Assembly (NCBI GenBank): GCA_020466095.1
Contig: CM035808.1
Span: 36,969,502-37,033,501 of the forward strand
Length of the DNA: 64,000 bases
DNA from: Chlorops oryzae
Lineage: Eukaryota; Arthropoda; Insecta; Diptera; Chloropidae
Direction: 5' to 3'
Below are positions 13,522-23,478 of this stretch, one piece after another. The notes below the pieces were generated by a model. It was not told the origin of the DNA, did no database searches, and saw only the letters and a list, made by a program, of their open reading frames with translations. The first letter of the stretch is position 1, and each line of letters begins with the position of its first letter. The position numbers were made by a program, and so were the translations under genes.

Positions 13522-13690
13522 ATCTTAGTTCTCGGCTCCACTCTTCCTGACCGATTTAAAATTGATCTATAATCAATCTGACAAAATCAAATAAAGGGAT
13601 TTGCTTTAGTTTTTAAGTATTTTCAGGAACTTTAGTCGAAATTTTTCTGTACATTCGATGACGTCAGAAATGTGCCACAGTTAATTGAAT
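13522..13690 (+). repeat. Dispersed repeat DR1, uninterrupted copy
   Basis: This shares an ordered set of words with 40838-41240: CTTAGTTCTCGGC, GATCGATTTAAAA-like, ACCAAATAA-like, TTCAGT/GTCGAAAT-like, ATTCGATGACSTCA and ATGTGCCACAG. The copy here is continuous and has TTAA at 13613-13616, close to where the other copy carries an inserted MITE between TTAA sites. Function and class are unknown. Confidence 0.65.
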
Positions 13691-16600
13691 GAAATAAGAT
13701 CTTTCTTCTTACTCCTTTCAGCTCTGATTGGTTGGCTTCTCCACTGATACGCTATTTTTAATTGAATTTTCCGAGCTTCCTTATTTTATAACTTTTCAAT
13801 TTCATTGGAATTCGTAATGCGAAGAAAGTGAAAAGCTGATTTTCATAGCAACTTTCGTTTCGCAATGCGCGCACAAACATTGTGTGACACAATCGCGCAA
13901 TGTCATATTATATTTGCATATCCGAGTTTGTAGGCGTTCTTAATATGCTCCCATGTGCTTTTCATTGGAATTCCATTGAAAATTTGTATTGGCGTCACTT
14001 CTTTTTTTTCTTCTCCCCCCCTCCACCCTCCTCTCCGCGCACAATCATTTGCATAATCATGTCAAGTCAAGTCGAGCCGAGCCGAATCGAATCGAGTTAA
14101 GCCGCATCAAAGTTTCCAATGGATATGCAAAAATTTGCAAAGTGGTTTTCCTGGAATTTCGTTCGCCCTACGATTATCAAAACTCGCAAACGCAGTACTT
14201 TGAATTCTCAACTAAATATAAAAATTATAAAAAAATAAAAAATAAAAAAAAATTAAGTAATAATAATAAAAAAGCTGGGCATAAGCGTTAAGTAGGAAGA
14301 ACAACGACGACATTGACACCATAGAACCATGGACACTTGAATGGTTGACTGGAAGGCGGCGGACAAGAGCCGAAGGGACGAGCAACGCAATTAAGCAATT
14401 TGAGCTTGAAATTGTAATATGAAAATATACAAAAACAACAACAACAACAACAACAGAATGAGCAAAAACAAGAAGACGACAATCATTTGTACAACTGCAT
14501 TCGAGCGAAAAAGCACGAGCACGAAATTTTCTTAAGTCCAAAGCAAAAAGTTCGTTGGAACTGCGTAAAATTCAATGGAATTGGCGAACTCGGCCGAACG
14601 AACGACCATATTCAATTGTGCAGAAAACGCAGTGCGCTGCAATTTATTGCAGCAAGCAACAGAAAACACCAAACGGCAACGGTAACGGCAACAGAGCCGC
14701 AACACAACACAGCACAACACAACAACGAAGAAAATATTGCATTTACTCGGGTTTCATGTGCGGGAGCGCGCAAGAACGGTCCTGGAATCCATCAATGTCG
14801 CCCGACTTCAATTGGCCTGAGCGCAGCGTGCAACCAACATTCTCATTCGCGGTGGTCATTTCTCACCAGCCTCGGTGATTTCGGTGAATTTCGGTTATTC
14901 GATATCCCTTGTGTGTGCACGTAAGCGCGATAAGGAAAAAACCGTCGCAAGACATTTGCTCAAGAAGCTAAAGTGTCTGCTGGTTAAGGATTTCTTCGCA
15001 AATGCTTGCAACGCAATGCGTACCATGCAGTGTTTTTTTTTTTTTTTTTTTCGGAAAAATAAAAGGGAAAACAAACGGAAAAATGAAGAATGAAGAATGA
15101 TAAACAAAAACAACAACTAAGACCGAATAAAATACGATGTGCTCTCATACTAAAAAAAAAAAACAAAAAAAGCACAAATAAATTGCAAAATTTTGGACTT
15201 AATTTTCGTTGACTCGAAACTCGAGTCGGGAGCTTGCTAACATGTTGTTGAGCATTTGGATTTGGTGTATTTTTGGATTTTGCTGGTTTTCGATAACATT
15301 TCATGAAGGTTTCACTTTTTTCTGCTCCGCGAAATTAGCACACGCAGCAAATGCGGAAAATTTTCCTACGCCGCTTCGCTTGCTTACAACTTTCCATTTC
15401 TTATGCTCGCTCTGGATGCTCAGGCCTTGCAAATATATTTGAAATTATAAAAAAAAAATAAAAATATATCAAACTCAAGTGCAACCCTTTGTCTACTCAT
15501 GTGCCAAGCCCGCAGCCCCCGAAAGGCAGCCACACTTTGCCTCTGATCTTGATGAAGTTGTAACAAATTTTGAAAGCCGTATCTGCTCTTGATGTTGGCG
15601 ATATGAATGGCTACGAGATGGATGAGGATGAGGTTAGAATGGAAAATGAAATAAAAATGAAAGTGGCTTTTCCTTTTTATTTCTTTTTTCTCTTCTTTTG
15701 CAGCCTTTTGCCGTCACAGAAGCCGGTCACCGTGCACCCCCTTCGACCATTTTTAAATGTTGTGTCGCACTTGACGCGATAATGTCGCATAAGCTCATTC
15801 GTTTCTTTGTGCGTCTTTGGCGAGAGAGAAAAAAAGTCCTTATTACGTGTCTGCTGTCTGCGCTTTCTTGCATAAGTTGCAAGCACACTGGCAGTGGATC
15901 AGGGGGCAGAGGGACGCACGAGAGTCGATAGACAAACGCACGTGAATACATAACCGAAAAACATCAATGCATAATCATAAATGCAACGACAGTAGCAACG
16001 ACGCATCATTCCAACCGTGAATACATTGACAGCCGTCGACATCGACTCGACTCGACTCGACCCGACCGACTGAGCGAGCGACCGACCGACCGTCCAACCG
16101 ACCGAGCTACTTGACTGCATAATCTAGAAAAATGTTGTAAGCACTTCGCTTTGTACGCTCCAGACATTCATCCAGACAGATGATAGACAGATATAGGCGA
16201 GGCCATTTGGGGAAAAGAGAGGGATTGAGAGAAGCATAGACTAAAGGACGGCCGGACGGACGAACGATCGATAAGAAATGACGGCTGCATTCGAATGCTT
16301 GTTCATTGGAATGTATTCTTAGTGCTGAAAGCAGTACCTAAGCAGCGCGACAGCAACTTCGATTCACCTGTGACGACAACGACGAAGACGACAACGGCGA
16401 GAATGGATACAATGATGAAATGTCATCCGCGATGACTCTGACGCTGACAGCAACAAAATTTCTAATAGCGACAGTTGCATAAGAGCTGCTAAGACGACAC
16501 ATATATGTATGTACGAGAAGCCGAAGAATTTCCCCATGTCCTGCGTCATTCTTTCGTAAATATATGGAAGATTTCCGTAAAGTTGCTCATACTTCCAAAG

Positions 16601-16937
16601 TCGTAATTTCGAAAAATTTAAGGTACTTTGTGAATGCATCTTATCCACGAAAGGATAACATTTATTCTTTGAGTTCTCGTTTCATACCTCATATGACCAT
16701 TTTTAAAGTGTTCCTAGGATAGTTTGATGAACGAAAGTTCGTTTTGGAATCTACTTTCATCTCGTATTCACTATCATTCCCTTGCAAGTGCCCCTAAAAG
16801 TACATAGGGTCTATCCCCGAAAAAATGAAACGAACTGAGAATAAGCTTTTGAATCTTTATCCCTTAATGGAACTGCCTACTTTAGAGGAACTTACTAAAT
16901 AATATACATATGTGTATGAAAATTAGAAACCAATATG
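13691..16937. other. Unannotated stretch with many simple repeats
   Basis: No gene supported. Visible items are an ACA/AAC triplet tract (14428-14456), homopolymer T (15034-15050), CGACT and CGAC runs (16035-16100) and GACGACGACG-type words (16374-16400). The 145-codon frame at 14487-14924 crosses CAACAC simple sequence and has no domain. Confidence 0.55.
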
Positions 16938-16939
16938 AA

Positions 16940-17979
16940 CCCAGCAAACATTCTGAGTCCTAAAAGACTCATATATGAATCCTTATAGGAGTCGGAGCCC
17001 TCATAATGAACTCATTTAAGAGTCTTAAAGAGCGTGTTTCCCATCTTAGAGGTCGCCTTATATGAGTCCGAAGTCATATAACGAAGGAAAACATTGTTGA
17101 GTCATATATGACTCCTGTCGCACTCATATCTGACTCTTTTTTCCGCTCAAATAAGAGCCATTTATAACTCTTCCGCACTCATATTTGAGTTTAAAAAGAC
17201 TTAAAAATTTTGAGTGATATTTATAATCGTATGCTGTAACATTTTTATTGATTAATAATGCACACATATTTCTCGATTTTTACGTATTTAGGGCCAATAT
17301 TACCAAGCATATTTAAAAAATTTTAAAATTAAAATTAAAATTTTTTTAAAATAAATTTAATTTTCAATATCGCAACTTTTTAAACATCAAAATTTACGGC
17401 AGCACCGTCTACTTCCAGGGCTGTGAGCACATTTGACAGCTGATTAGATCATTAATTTTAAAAACGGATTCTATAAAGAGCCATTCTCACGATCGTTTCG
17501 AACTCCAAATTGCTGCCCTGTGACTCCAAAGCCTTTAATCCTGTCTATCGTATTGTGTTATTTTCAAAACTGCATTTTTTTTTTTAAATTATTTCTTTGA
17601 ATTTTTCCAAACAGCTGGTTTTTGAAAATCGAACTCAAATTTGATATCATATTTAAACGCAGTGCCGAGGCGATTTAAAATATTTTTAAAATTTTTTAAA
17701 AAATTGGAATGGTAAAAACCAAAAGCGGATTTTTATTTAAAAAAATTTTTAAATATGCTTGGTAATATTGGCCCTTATAATTTCAAATATTTCTTTCAAT
17801 GTTCATATTTTTTATTTTCGACATACTTCTGATTCATATAGGCCTCATAAATATGTGCCTCTTATTTTCGAAATATTTTTGACTCATTTTGAACTCATAA
17901 ATGTGAGCCTCTTATTTTCTATATATTTCAGACCCATTTCGGACGCATATTTCGGAGCATTTTGAAAATGTTTGCTGGG
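16940..17979. mobile_element. Non-autonomous TIR element T1, 2-bp AA duplication
   Basis: A 1040-bp element bounded by a perfect 13-bp inverted repeat, CCCAGCAAACATT at 16940-16952 and its complement at 17967-17979. It is flanked by AA on both sides (16938-16939 and 17980-17981). Both subterminal zones are packed with ACTCATAT/ATATGAGT words, for example GAGTCATATATGACTC near 17098 and several copies between 17820 and 17960 in the opposite sense. Such arrays resemble transposase-binding subterminal repeats. No transposase frame is present. A second element is nested inside it. It shares its design with 48549-49001, 51540-52651 and 62862-63679. The superfamily is unresolved. Confidence 0.75.
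17291..17774. mobile_element. PIF/Harbinger-like MITE nested in T1
   Basis: A 484-bp element with terminal inverted repeats of about 29 bp that begin GGGCCAATATTACCAAGC at 17291 and end in the complement at 17774. It is flanked by TTA on both sides (17288-17290 and 17775-17777). A 3-bp TWA target duplication and G-rich termini are typical of PIF/Harbinger MITEs. The interior is AT-rich with no open frame. It must have inserted after the T1 element existed. Confidence 0.75.
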
Positions 17980-17981
17980 AA

Positions 17982-18226
17982 GCAGACCTAATTTTTGTTG
18001 TATTGAAAAAATGTCGCTTAAAAGTCTAGTTTTAATATAAAAAAATTTTTTTAAATCAAAATTTCCAAATCAATGTATCTGAAAAATGTTTTCACAATCT
18101 TTAAACTATTTCCAAAAATCTATTATAATAATTAATAATATTTTTTTACTCTTTTATTATAAGTATGGATATTTGTCAAGGGTTCTAGCACCACCTACCC
18201 GTGGCACTGCCTTCTAGGGCAGACCA
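17982..18226. other. AT-rich spacer
   Basis: No structure recognised apart from A/T runs. Its right part may be the 3' untranslated tail of the adjacent LINE remnant. Confidence 0.4.
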
Positions 18227-18590
18227 CTACTGTGGCATATTCAATGTCTTGTCGAGGATTTCTATCAGTCTGGTTTTCATGAGGAACATTCTAATTGATC
18301 CTTTTTCAAATTGAACCATGTCTGCCGCCTGTATGGTCTCCTTCAGCAGCGTTCTAATTCTCTCATGAAGGAGAGCTGCGCATCTTGCTATGGTGTGAAT
18401 CGAGGTCTCCTGTTCCTACAAATGGAAACTTCTCACCTCGTTCTCAATCAGTCCCAATCACATCTTGTGTCTATTCAGGAAGCAGTGGCCTCTCAGAATT
18501 CTCTTTTTGTTAACATTGTTTCGCATTGAATTGTGATTATGTTTCGACTTCCAGCTGAAGTCGTGGATGTTTGTGTCGTCTTATCAGATT
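18227..18590 (-). pseudogene. LINE ORF2 C-terminal remnant (I/Jockey/LOA/R1 type)
   Basis: Read on the - strand, one frame runs from about 18590 to a TAG stop at 18227-18229. It contains KRILRGHCFLNRHK, then LGLIENEVRS, EQETSIHTIARCAALLHERI and RTLLKE. This matches the conserved end of ORF2 in LINEs of the I/Jockey/LOA/R1 groups, where a GHC motif with a following His, an E-T-x-x-H stretch and a C-x-L-x-x-x-R stretch close the protein. GHC is encoded at 18482-18490. Two in-frame stops (after HKM and before EQET) and loss of Cys residues of the CCHC-like motif show that it is dead. In life the protein carried out target-primed reverse transcription. Upstream reverse-transcriptase sequence is not visible, as expected for a 5'-truncated copy. 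The family call rests on motif memory. Confidence 0.6.
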
Positions 18591-19956
18591 CTGTTCTTCT
18601 TTGCTTTCCCATTTTTTGTGGTGTCACATAGGGTCCATACTGAGCCAACCAACTAAGGTTTTTCATGTGGAAATTCAGATCATTAATTAATTAATCATTA
18701 ACTACGAATAAAATAAATTTAATTAAAAAATCTATACATCCAGCCCAATCGTTGATAGCCCAGCCCCAATTCCTCCATTCACTCGCTTATTAGACACCAA
18801 AACTATATAACAGTATAAAGCATAATCGCTAAAACATCCTTCCTTTAGTTGTCACCCTCTCGCAAGAGAAAGAAAACTTGTTATTTCCTTAAATTATGTA
18901 AATTTCAAGTTAACTCTTGAGCAACACTTTCGTTTTCGCTTCACACAAAACATCCAAAAATATGTAACTTAAATTTCCTCAAGCTTTTCTTCAGCAGCCG
19001 CTGAACTGAACTTAAAAGTGAGGAAGAAAACTTTGAAAACTTTTCATTGCCAGCGTGTGCTGCTGTTGACGCCTTACTTCGCTGAAGTTATTTTAATACT
19101 TGAAGACGTGTGCCAGCGCGCTTGTAAGATTAATGTGCAAGTGCATGTGTCCTCGACGAGGATTCCTCGTCGTTGACGTCGTCGTTGTACTTAATTAAAA
19201 AATCGTGCATGTTTCATCTTGAGAGCTTTAAAACTTTCTTGTTTTCGTGCAGCATTATCTTTTGATCTCGGTATTATTTTCTGAGCGTCTAAGAAATCGC
19301 ATTCGCGGCAAAGCTTCAAGATAACATGTATATATGAAAACATATAGTAAAGCAACTTGTTGCTCACGCTGCTCGTACATGCAAATGTTGCTAGACAACT
19401 GCATTAATACCTACAACCATCGCCCTCGGGCGCGAGCGCGAGCAACGCCAGACAAATTCACAGACGCTCTAAATAACTGAGTTAAGAAGTTAGCGATTTC
19501 GAAGCGTTGAATAAAGCTGCCACAATGGCACTGGGGGGTGTTCGTGATACACCCCACTCTCGGTGTGGTGGTGGTGGTGGTGGTGGTGGTTTATTATGTC
19601 GTGGCAATAAAACAGTAATTAAAACGTTGCAAAGTTTTTAAGCTCACGCCAAACAACTCTCGGCTAAAGTAGTCGAGACTTTTCAGAGAATTAGCTTTAA
19701 TACGAGCATTTATACATACGAACATTGAGACACAACTACATATATGTAGGTATGCACACGAACATTTTCAGTTTCATTCCAAAAGTATGCAACTAAAATG
19801 TGAGTGCATATGGGTCTAAAAGTTCTACTTAGCAACACTTTTTCATGCAAATTCCAAAGCTTCTCAAAATTTGTTTGAAGAGTATAAGCGACCCTTTTTC
19901 TTAATCGAAATTTTTCATAATATAAAAACCTAAAAAATTCTTCTTTCTATTTTCAG
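18591..19956. other. Region upstream of exon-like block
   Basis: No coding sequence seen. It contains GTCGTCG-rich patches near 19155-19185, a GTG triplet microsatellite (19562-19589), and a small inverted repeat GGGGTGT/ACACCCC at 19532-19552. If the gene proposed at 20 kb starts at 20051, this is its proximal upstream DNA. If the exon is internal, this is intron. Confidence 0.45.
19562..19589. repeat. GTG trinucleotide microsatellite
   Basis: About nine GTG/GGT units in a row. Confidence 0.9.
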
Positions 19957-20048
19957 AGAAAATCCACAAAAATCGCTGCCAAAACATCAGCCACATCAGC
20001 AAGGACTCAATGCTTGAGTAAGGGCTTACAGACGAGACCCTTACACGA

Positions 20049-20083
20049 TCAGTCTCACAAACGTTCAATCACACTTCAGTTCG
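20049..20083 (+). promoter_or_regulatory. Candidate TATA-less core promoter (Inr + DPE)
   Basis: TCAGTC at 20049-20054 matches the arthropod initiator TCAGTY with A+1 at 20051. AGTTC at 20078-20082 matches the downstream promoter element RGWYV and lies at exactly +28 to +32, the required spacing. No TATA box lies 25-35 bp upstream of this start. A TATAAAAA word at 19921 would instead direct initiation near 19951. A second TCAGTT at 20076-20081 overlaps the DPE. Confidence 0.5.
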
Positions 20084-20272
20084 TCAGCCAGAGCCAAGTC
20101 GAACATTATTTTTATTTATTTTCGTTCAATTATTGCAAATAACTTATACAAAAGGACTTCATCGTGTCTCTCATAAAATCGAAAGTGAATCGCCGCGCCA
20201 TCATTGTTCATCGGAAAATCGTACGAGTATTTTCCCCCGACTTATTTTTTCCTTTCGTGTTTGTGTATTTTC

Positions 20273-20311
20273 ATGTTTATTCAAACGCACTTAATAGATC
20301 GATACACATAA
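20273..20311 (+). CDS. Upstream ORF 1 in putative 5' UTR
   Basis: A 12-codon ORF (ATG TTT ATT ... TAA) in the putative 5' UTR exon. Its start context is poor. Its only likely role would be to reduce or tune translation of the downstream main ORF. Confidence 0.2.
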   Translation: MFIQTHLIDRYT

Positions 20312-20408
20312 AAACGGAAATCCACATTCGCAAAAAATATTAACAAGAATTCAAAAAAAAAAACAACAACAACAAATCGGCAACACGGCCAAGATAAATA
20401 ATTATCTT

Positions 20409-20456
20409 ATGGATTGCTGGACGGGTCACGCCCGACTGGCGAGTATTTTAGTTTAA
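20409..20456 (+). CDS. Upstream ORF 2 ending at the splice donor
   Basis: ATG at 20409 opens 15 codons, MDCWTGHARLASILV, closed by TAA at 20454-20456, one base before the exon end. Start context is CTT-ATG-G, so +4 is favourable and -3 is not. It would be the last upstream ORF before the intron. Confidence 0.22.
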   Translation: MDCWTGHARLASILV

Positions 20457-20457
20457 G

Positions 20458-20463
20458 GTGAGT
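20458..20463 (+). other. Candidate 5' splice donor GTGAGT
   Basis: TTTAAG/GTGAGTCAAA fits the fly donor consensus MAG/GTRAGT at every scored position. It closes the exon-like block and is the best splice site I noticed in the window. Confidence 0.5.
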
Positions 20464-20731
20464 CAAAATGATTTCATAAATTTTTATAAGCGTATTTTTA
20501 ATGCGTTTTAAATGGTCAAAATAATGGATGAAGTAGGTAATAGACTTTGGGGAAACTAGTGGAAAAAAGCGAATAATGTCAAGGATTTTTTTAAAGTAAC
20601 TTGATCGCCCTCAAACGATTTGAGGATCTTGAATGATGTTTTGAATATATCGGAGTTTTGTTCATGCATCAACAAAAATAATTTTCTTTTGACTTGTCGA
20701 AAATTTTTTAAAATGTGACGCCAACTGGGTA

Positions 20732-20868
20732 GAGTGCAACCCTCTTGAGCGGACACTTATTGGGAATCCTCCAAAGTTGCTGTTCCTCAAATAGTTTTCC
20801 TCTCGAGCGGACACTTCTATTAAGTCGACAGATTTTTCGGCCCCGTAGATGCCCGCTTAAGAGAGAGA

Positions 20869-20963
<95 letters not shown>
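20732..20963. mobile_element. pogo/Tigger-like MITE remnant running into a GA microsatellite
   Basis: After TA (20730-20731) comes GAGTGCAACCCTCTTGAGCGG followed by ACAC. TCTCGAGCGGACACTT recurs at 20803-20818, and CCGCTTAAGAGAG appears inverted at 20853-20866. CAGTG-type ends with CTCTTAAGCGGACA words are typical of pogo/Tigger MITEs. The right terminus is missing: where the inverted end should continue, a pure purine GA array of about 105 bp (20859-20963) takes over. Confidence 0.55.
20859..20963. repeat. GA microsatellite
   Basis: About 105 bp of uninterrupted purine, mainly GA, with AAGAG and AAAG variants at its left end. The Arg/Glu-repeat open frame here is an artefact. Confidence 0.95.
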
Positions 20964-20965
<2 letters not shown>

Positions 20966-22080
20966 ACAATTTATAACGAAGTATTTAAGACCTTAAAATT
21001 CTTTGCCATCAAAAAGTACTACTCAAATATGAATATAATTGCGCAGAGACATACCATTAACTTGAACGCTCAAACACTTAAATACTCAAACACCTGAAAA
21101 TCTTCGAAAATTATTCATCATTTTTACGGACATAACCTAATACCGAACTTTTTCATCAATGACAATGGGATGATATTTTCGATTCAGGACTTCTCATCAG
21201 AGTCCTCATAAGAATTAGAGAAAGAACTATAAATGGCTTTGATAAAAAGCCATTACTTTTAGATAATCATCGATTTGATTTGAAAATGTTATCGGCACAG
21301 GTTCCTACTATTAATTAAAAATCATAATGATGTCATCGACGATGAAATTCCGTCATTTCACATTGGGTACATTTCATCCACTAGACAAGCATTTATGCTT
21401 TTCGTCCCAGCTCTGTACTTCCGCTTCTGTTCAATGGTTGCGCAATCGTTCGGGTTGTGGATCGATGTCGATGGTGCAGCGAAACGAAAGAACCCAAATT
21501 AACGATCGGCCTTTAATGATCGCGATTACAATAGCAACAACAACAGCTTTGACGAACATAATCATCGCCCAAAACAACAAAAACAACAACAACATTATTT
21601 TGCATTCACATCCGCATGTACGATTTTGTGTTCTTTTTCCTTTTGTTGTTTTTTTTTTTTTTTTGATACTGCAATATTCCCAGCGCCCCCAAACCGCAAT
21701 GTTGGGTCTCTCCTTTTGTCTTGATGGCGCGCGTTGTATGCAAAATTATAAAAATAAACGAATCACACACTGGCATTCGTGTGCGTGCGTGTGCGCCGCG
21801 GCCGGGCCGGGCCCGTCGGGCGGATGTCAACTTGTGTTTGCACAGCTGCGCTTGTATGCGTTTTCATGTGTGTGTGCCTCTGATCTTTTTCTGATCGCAT
21901 TGGCCTTGGCCTTGAATCGAATGTGGATGCTTTTGTTGGGATTTTTTCTCGTTTTGCATTTCGTAGTGAACGCATTTATTTATGTGTTTAACGTATGATT
22001 ATATGTGTTTAGGTATGTACATATGTATTCAAGTATGCATTCATGTAGGGAGATGAGTACATGGCGATATTTCCTTTTCA
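20964..22080. other. Unannotated stretch
   Basis: No gene supported. It contains an AACAACAAC tract (21534-21595), a T run (21650-21664) and a short GC-rich island (21794-21824). The 223-codon + strand frame (21327-21998) crosses these simple tracts, is hydrophobic at random, and shows no domain. Confidence 0.5.
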
Positions 22081-22225
22081 TACCCGACACAAAGTGTGTC
22101 GCTTTGTGTCGGGGGTATATTGCGTTTGTGTGGTTGTGTGTAGCACCCAGAACCAGTCGAGATAGACCATACAAAATATCCTATATAGGAATGATCGGCG
22201 TCACCAGGAGATTCGATTTAGACAT

Positions 22226-22275
22226 GTCCGTCCGTCCGTCTGTCCGTCCGTCCGTCTGTCCGTCTGTCTGTCTGT
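22226..22275. repeat. (GTCY)n proto-microsatellite
   Basis: Twelve GTCC/GTCT units plus GT, inside the mini-me/DINE-like copy A. Confidence 0.95.
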
Positions 22276-22381
22276 ATGCAGTTTTCTTATCGAAGGAGTT
22301 AAGCTATCGTTTGTTTGGCATGCGTGCTCACGAGAGCATGAGTAAGAATAAGTTCGAGAATGGACCCGATCGGACCACTTT

Positions 22382-22835
22382 CAGAGGTAGCTCCAGTCCT
22401 AGGGTCTGTTGGGAAAATCACAAAAACTGCTCTACAACCAGAGTTTTTCAAGATATTGTGATGAAATTTGATATTGGAACATGTTTCAAAGCAAGTAATA
22501 CGATTTCTAAAAATTTTAAAAGTGGGCGTGGCAGAAGGGGGTTTTTCGAAAATTGTCCCCTACACCCGAAATTCAAATGGGACTTGAACGAAATTTGGCA
22601 CTTATGCTTCCTTTGTAGCCATAAACATCCTCACAAAAAATTTCTTGATCGATCCATTATTAAGGGTACCTCTAATACTAGGGTCTGTCAAAAAAATCCC
22701 AAAACAGCCCCAAAATCGGAGTTTTTCGAAATATTTCAATGAAGCATAGAATTTGAGCGTATATTTAAGCCTCCGTTTAGAATTCAAAAAATTCAAAAAG
22801 TGGGCGTGGCAACGGGGCGGTTTTCATTAAGAATT
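22382..22835. repeat. Internal direct duplication, period about 278 bp
   Basis: TAGGGTCTGT occurs at 22400 and 22679, and GTGGGCGTGGC at 22522 and 22800, so two units are displaced by 278-279 bp. Further matched words are CAGAGTTTTTCAAGATAT versus CGGAGTTTTTCGAAATAT and AAAATTTTAAAAGTG versus AAATTCAAAAAGTG. Copy B shows the same two-unit layout (GGGCGTGGC at 23826 and GAGCGTGGC near 24182). Confidence 0.75.
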
Positions 22836-22954
22836 TTAAGCAAAAGTTGGCCCTAAAAGTCTCTGGGCCAGATTTAAAAATGATTTAAGCATATGTGCCT
22901 GTGTCGGGTATTTTATTGTCAGGCTTTCCTGATTATAACACCCTTACTTGTTTT

Positions 22955-23478
22955 GCCTGTTCTTTTGGTTCTTTTATTGTAGTTTCCTTAAAATTGTTTT
23001 TTTTTTTAATCTTTCGAGCTTTATTCCTGCTTATTGTTCTTAGCGTGACCGTTTTTTTGTTGCGTCGGTTGTAACTTGAACGCGTTAGATTTGATCGGCT
23101 GAGAGGCCTTTGCTGAATGGGATGTTAAATAAAAGGAGTTTGTCATTCAATCTTATGTTGCATTTCTTGCAGGTCACATGTGTTGCTCCATACACAATGA
23201 AGTCTTTTTCTATCGTTTTTGAAGGCACATCCTTAAAAGAGAAACTAAGGATGCGTAGGGATACAATTAGGCAATTCATAAATTAAATTTATCGCCAGCC
23301 AAAATGAGTATTTCTTATATAATAGGTAAGAACAATATTTTGACATGGAAGAAATCCAAGAAGTCAGTCAATGTAGGTATCCTTTCCTACCGGGTTATAT
23401 CAATAACGTGGAGAAACGGAAGATAACCCATGTTTTTGAATGGCCTTATGCCCGAAGCAGCATATCAAAAACACTATG
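22955..23478. other. Spacer between the two mini-me-like copies
   Basis: No recognised content. A 64-codon - strand frame (23085-23279) has ordinary composition but no recognisable motif. Confidence 0.4.

Larger units (their letters stand above)
19957..20457 (+). other. Putative noncoding 5' exon (5' UTR) of a + strand gene
   Basis: The block is preceded by a pyrimidine-rich acceptor (TTCTTCTTTCTATTTTCAG ending at 19956) and followed by AAG/GTGAGT, a near-consensus donor at 20457/20458. Between them there is no long open frame: only two tiny ORFs (20273-20311 and 20409-20456), which is usual for a fly 5' UTR. An initiator with DPE match sits inside at 20051, so the block may be either an internal 5' UTR exon (from 19957) or a first exon (from 20051). 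No coding exon follows within the window, implying a first intron longer than 43 kb, as in many fly developmental and neural genes. The gene is not identifiable from this exon. Confidence 0.5.
22081..22954 (+). mobile_element. mini-me/DINE-like (GTCY)n repeat, copy A
   Basis: The copy begins with a perfect hairpin, CCCGACACAAAG (22083-22094), 7-nt loop and complement (22102-22113), then GGGGGTATATTGCGTTTGTG. The ordered landmarks are GGCGTCACCAGGAGATTCGA, a (GTCY)n tract (22226-22275), AAGGAGTTAAGC, two internal units each ending in GTGGGCGTGGC, and a 3' segment with TCAGGCTTTCCTGA hairpin and TTATAACACCCTTACTTG. Copy B (23479-24370) repeats all landmarks in the same order and strand. Dipteran mini-me and DINE-1 repeats carry such GTCY proto-microsatellites. 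Mobilisation is unknown and there is no coding capacity. Confidence 0.65.

Noticed and set aside
19921..19928. TATAAAAA as a TATA box for the 20 kb exon
   Set aside because: It would place the start near 19951, inside the splice acceptor, with no initiator; the Inr/DPE pair is the better candidate.
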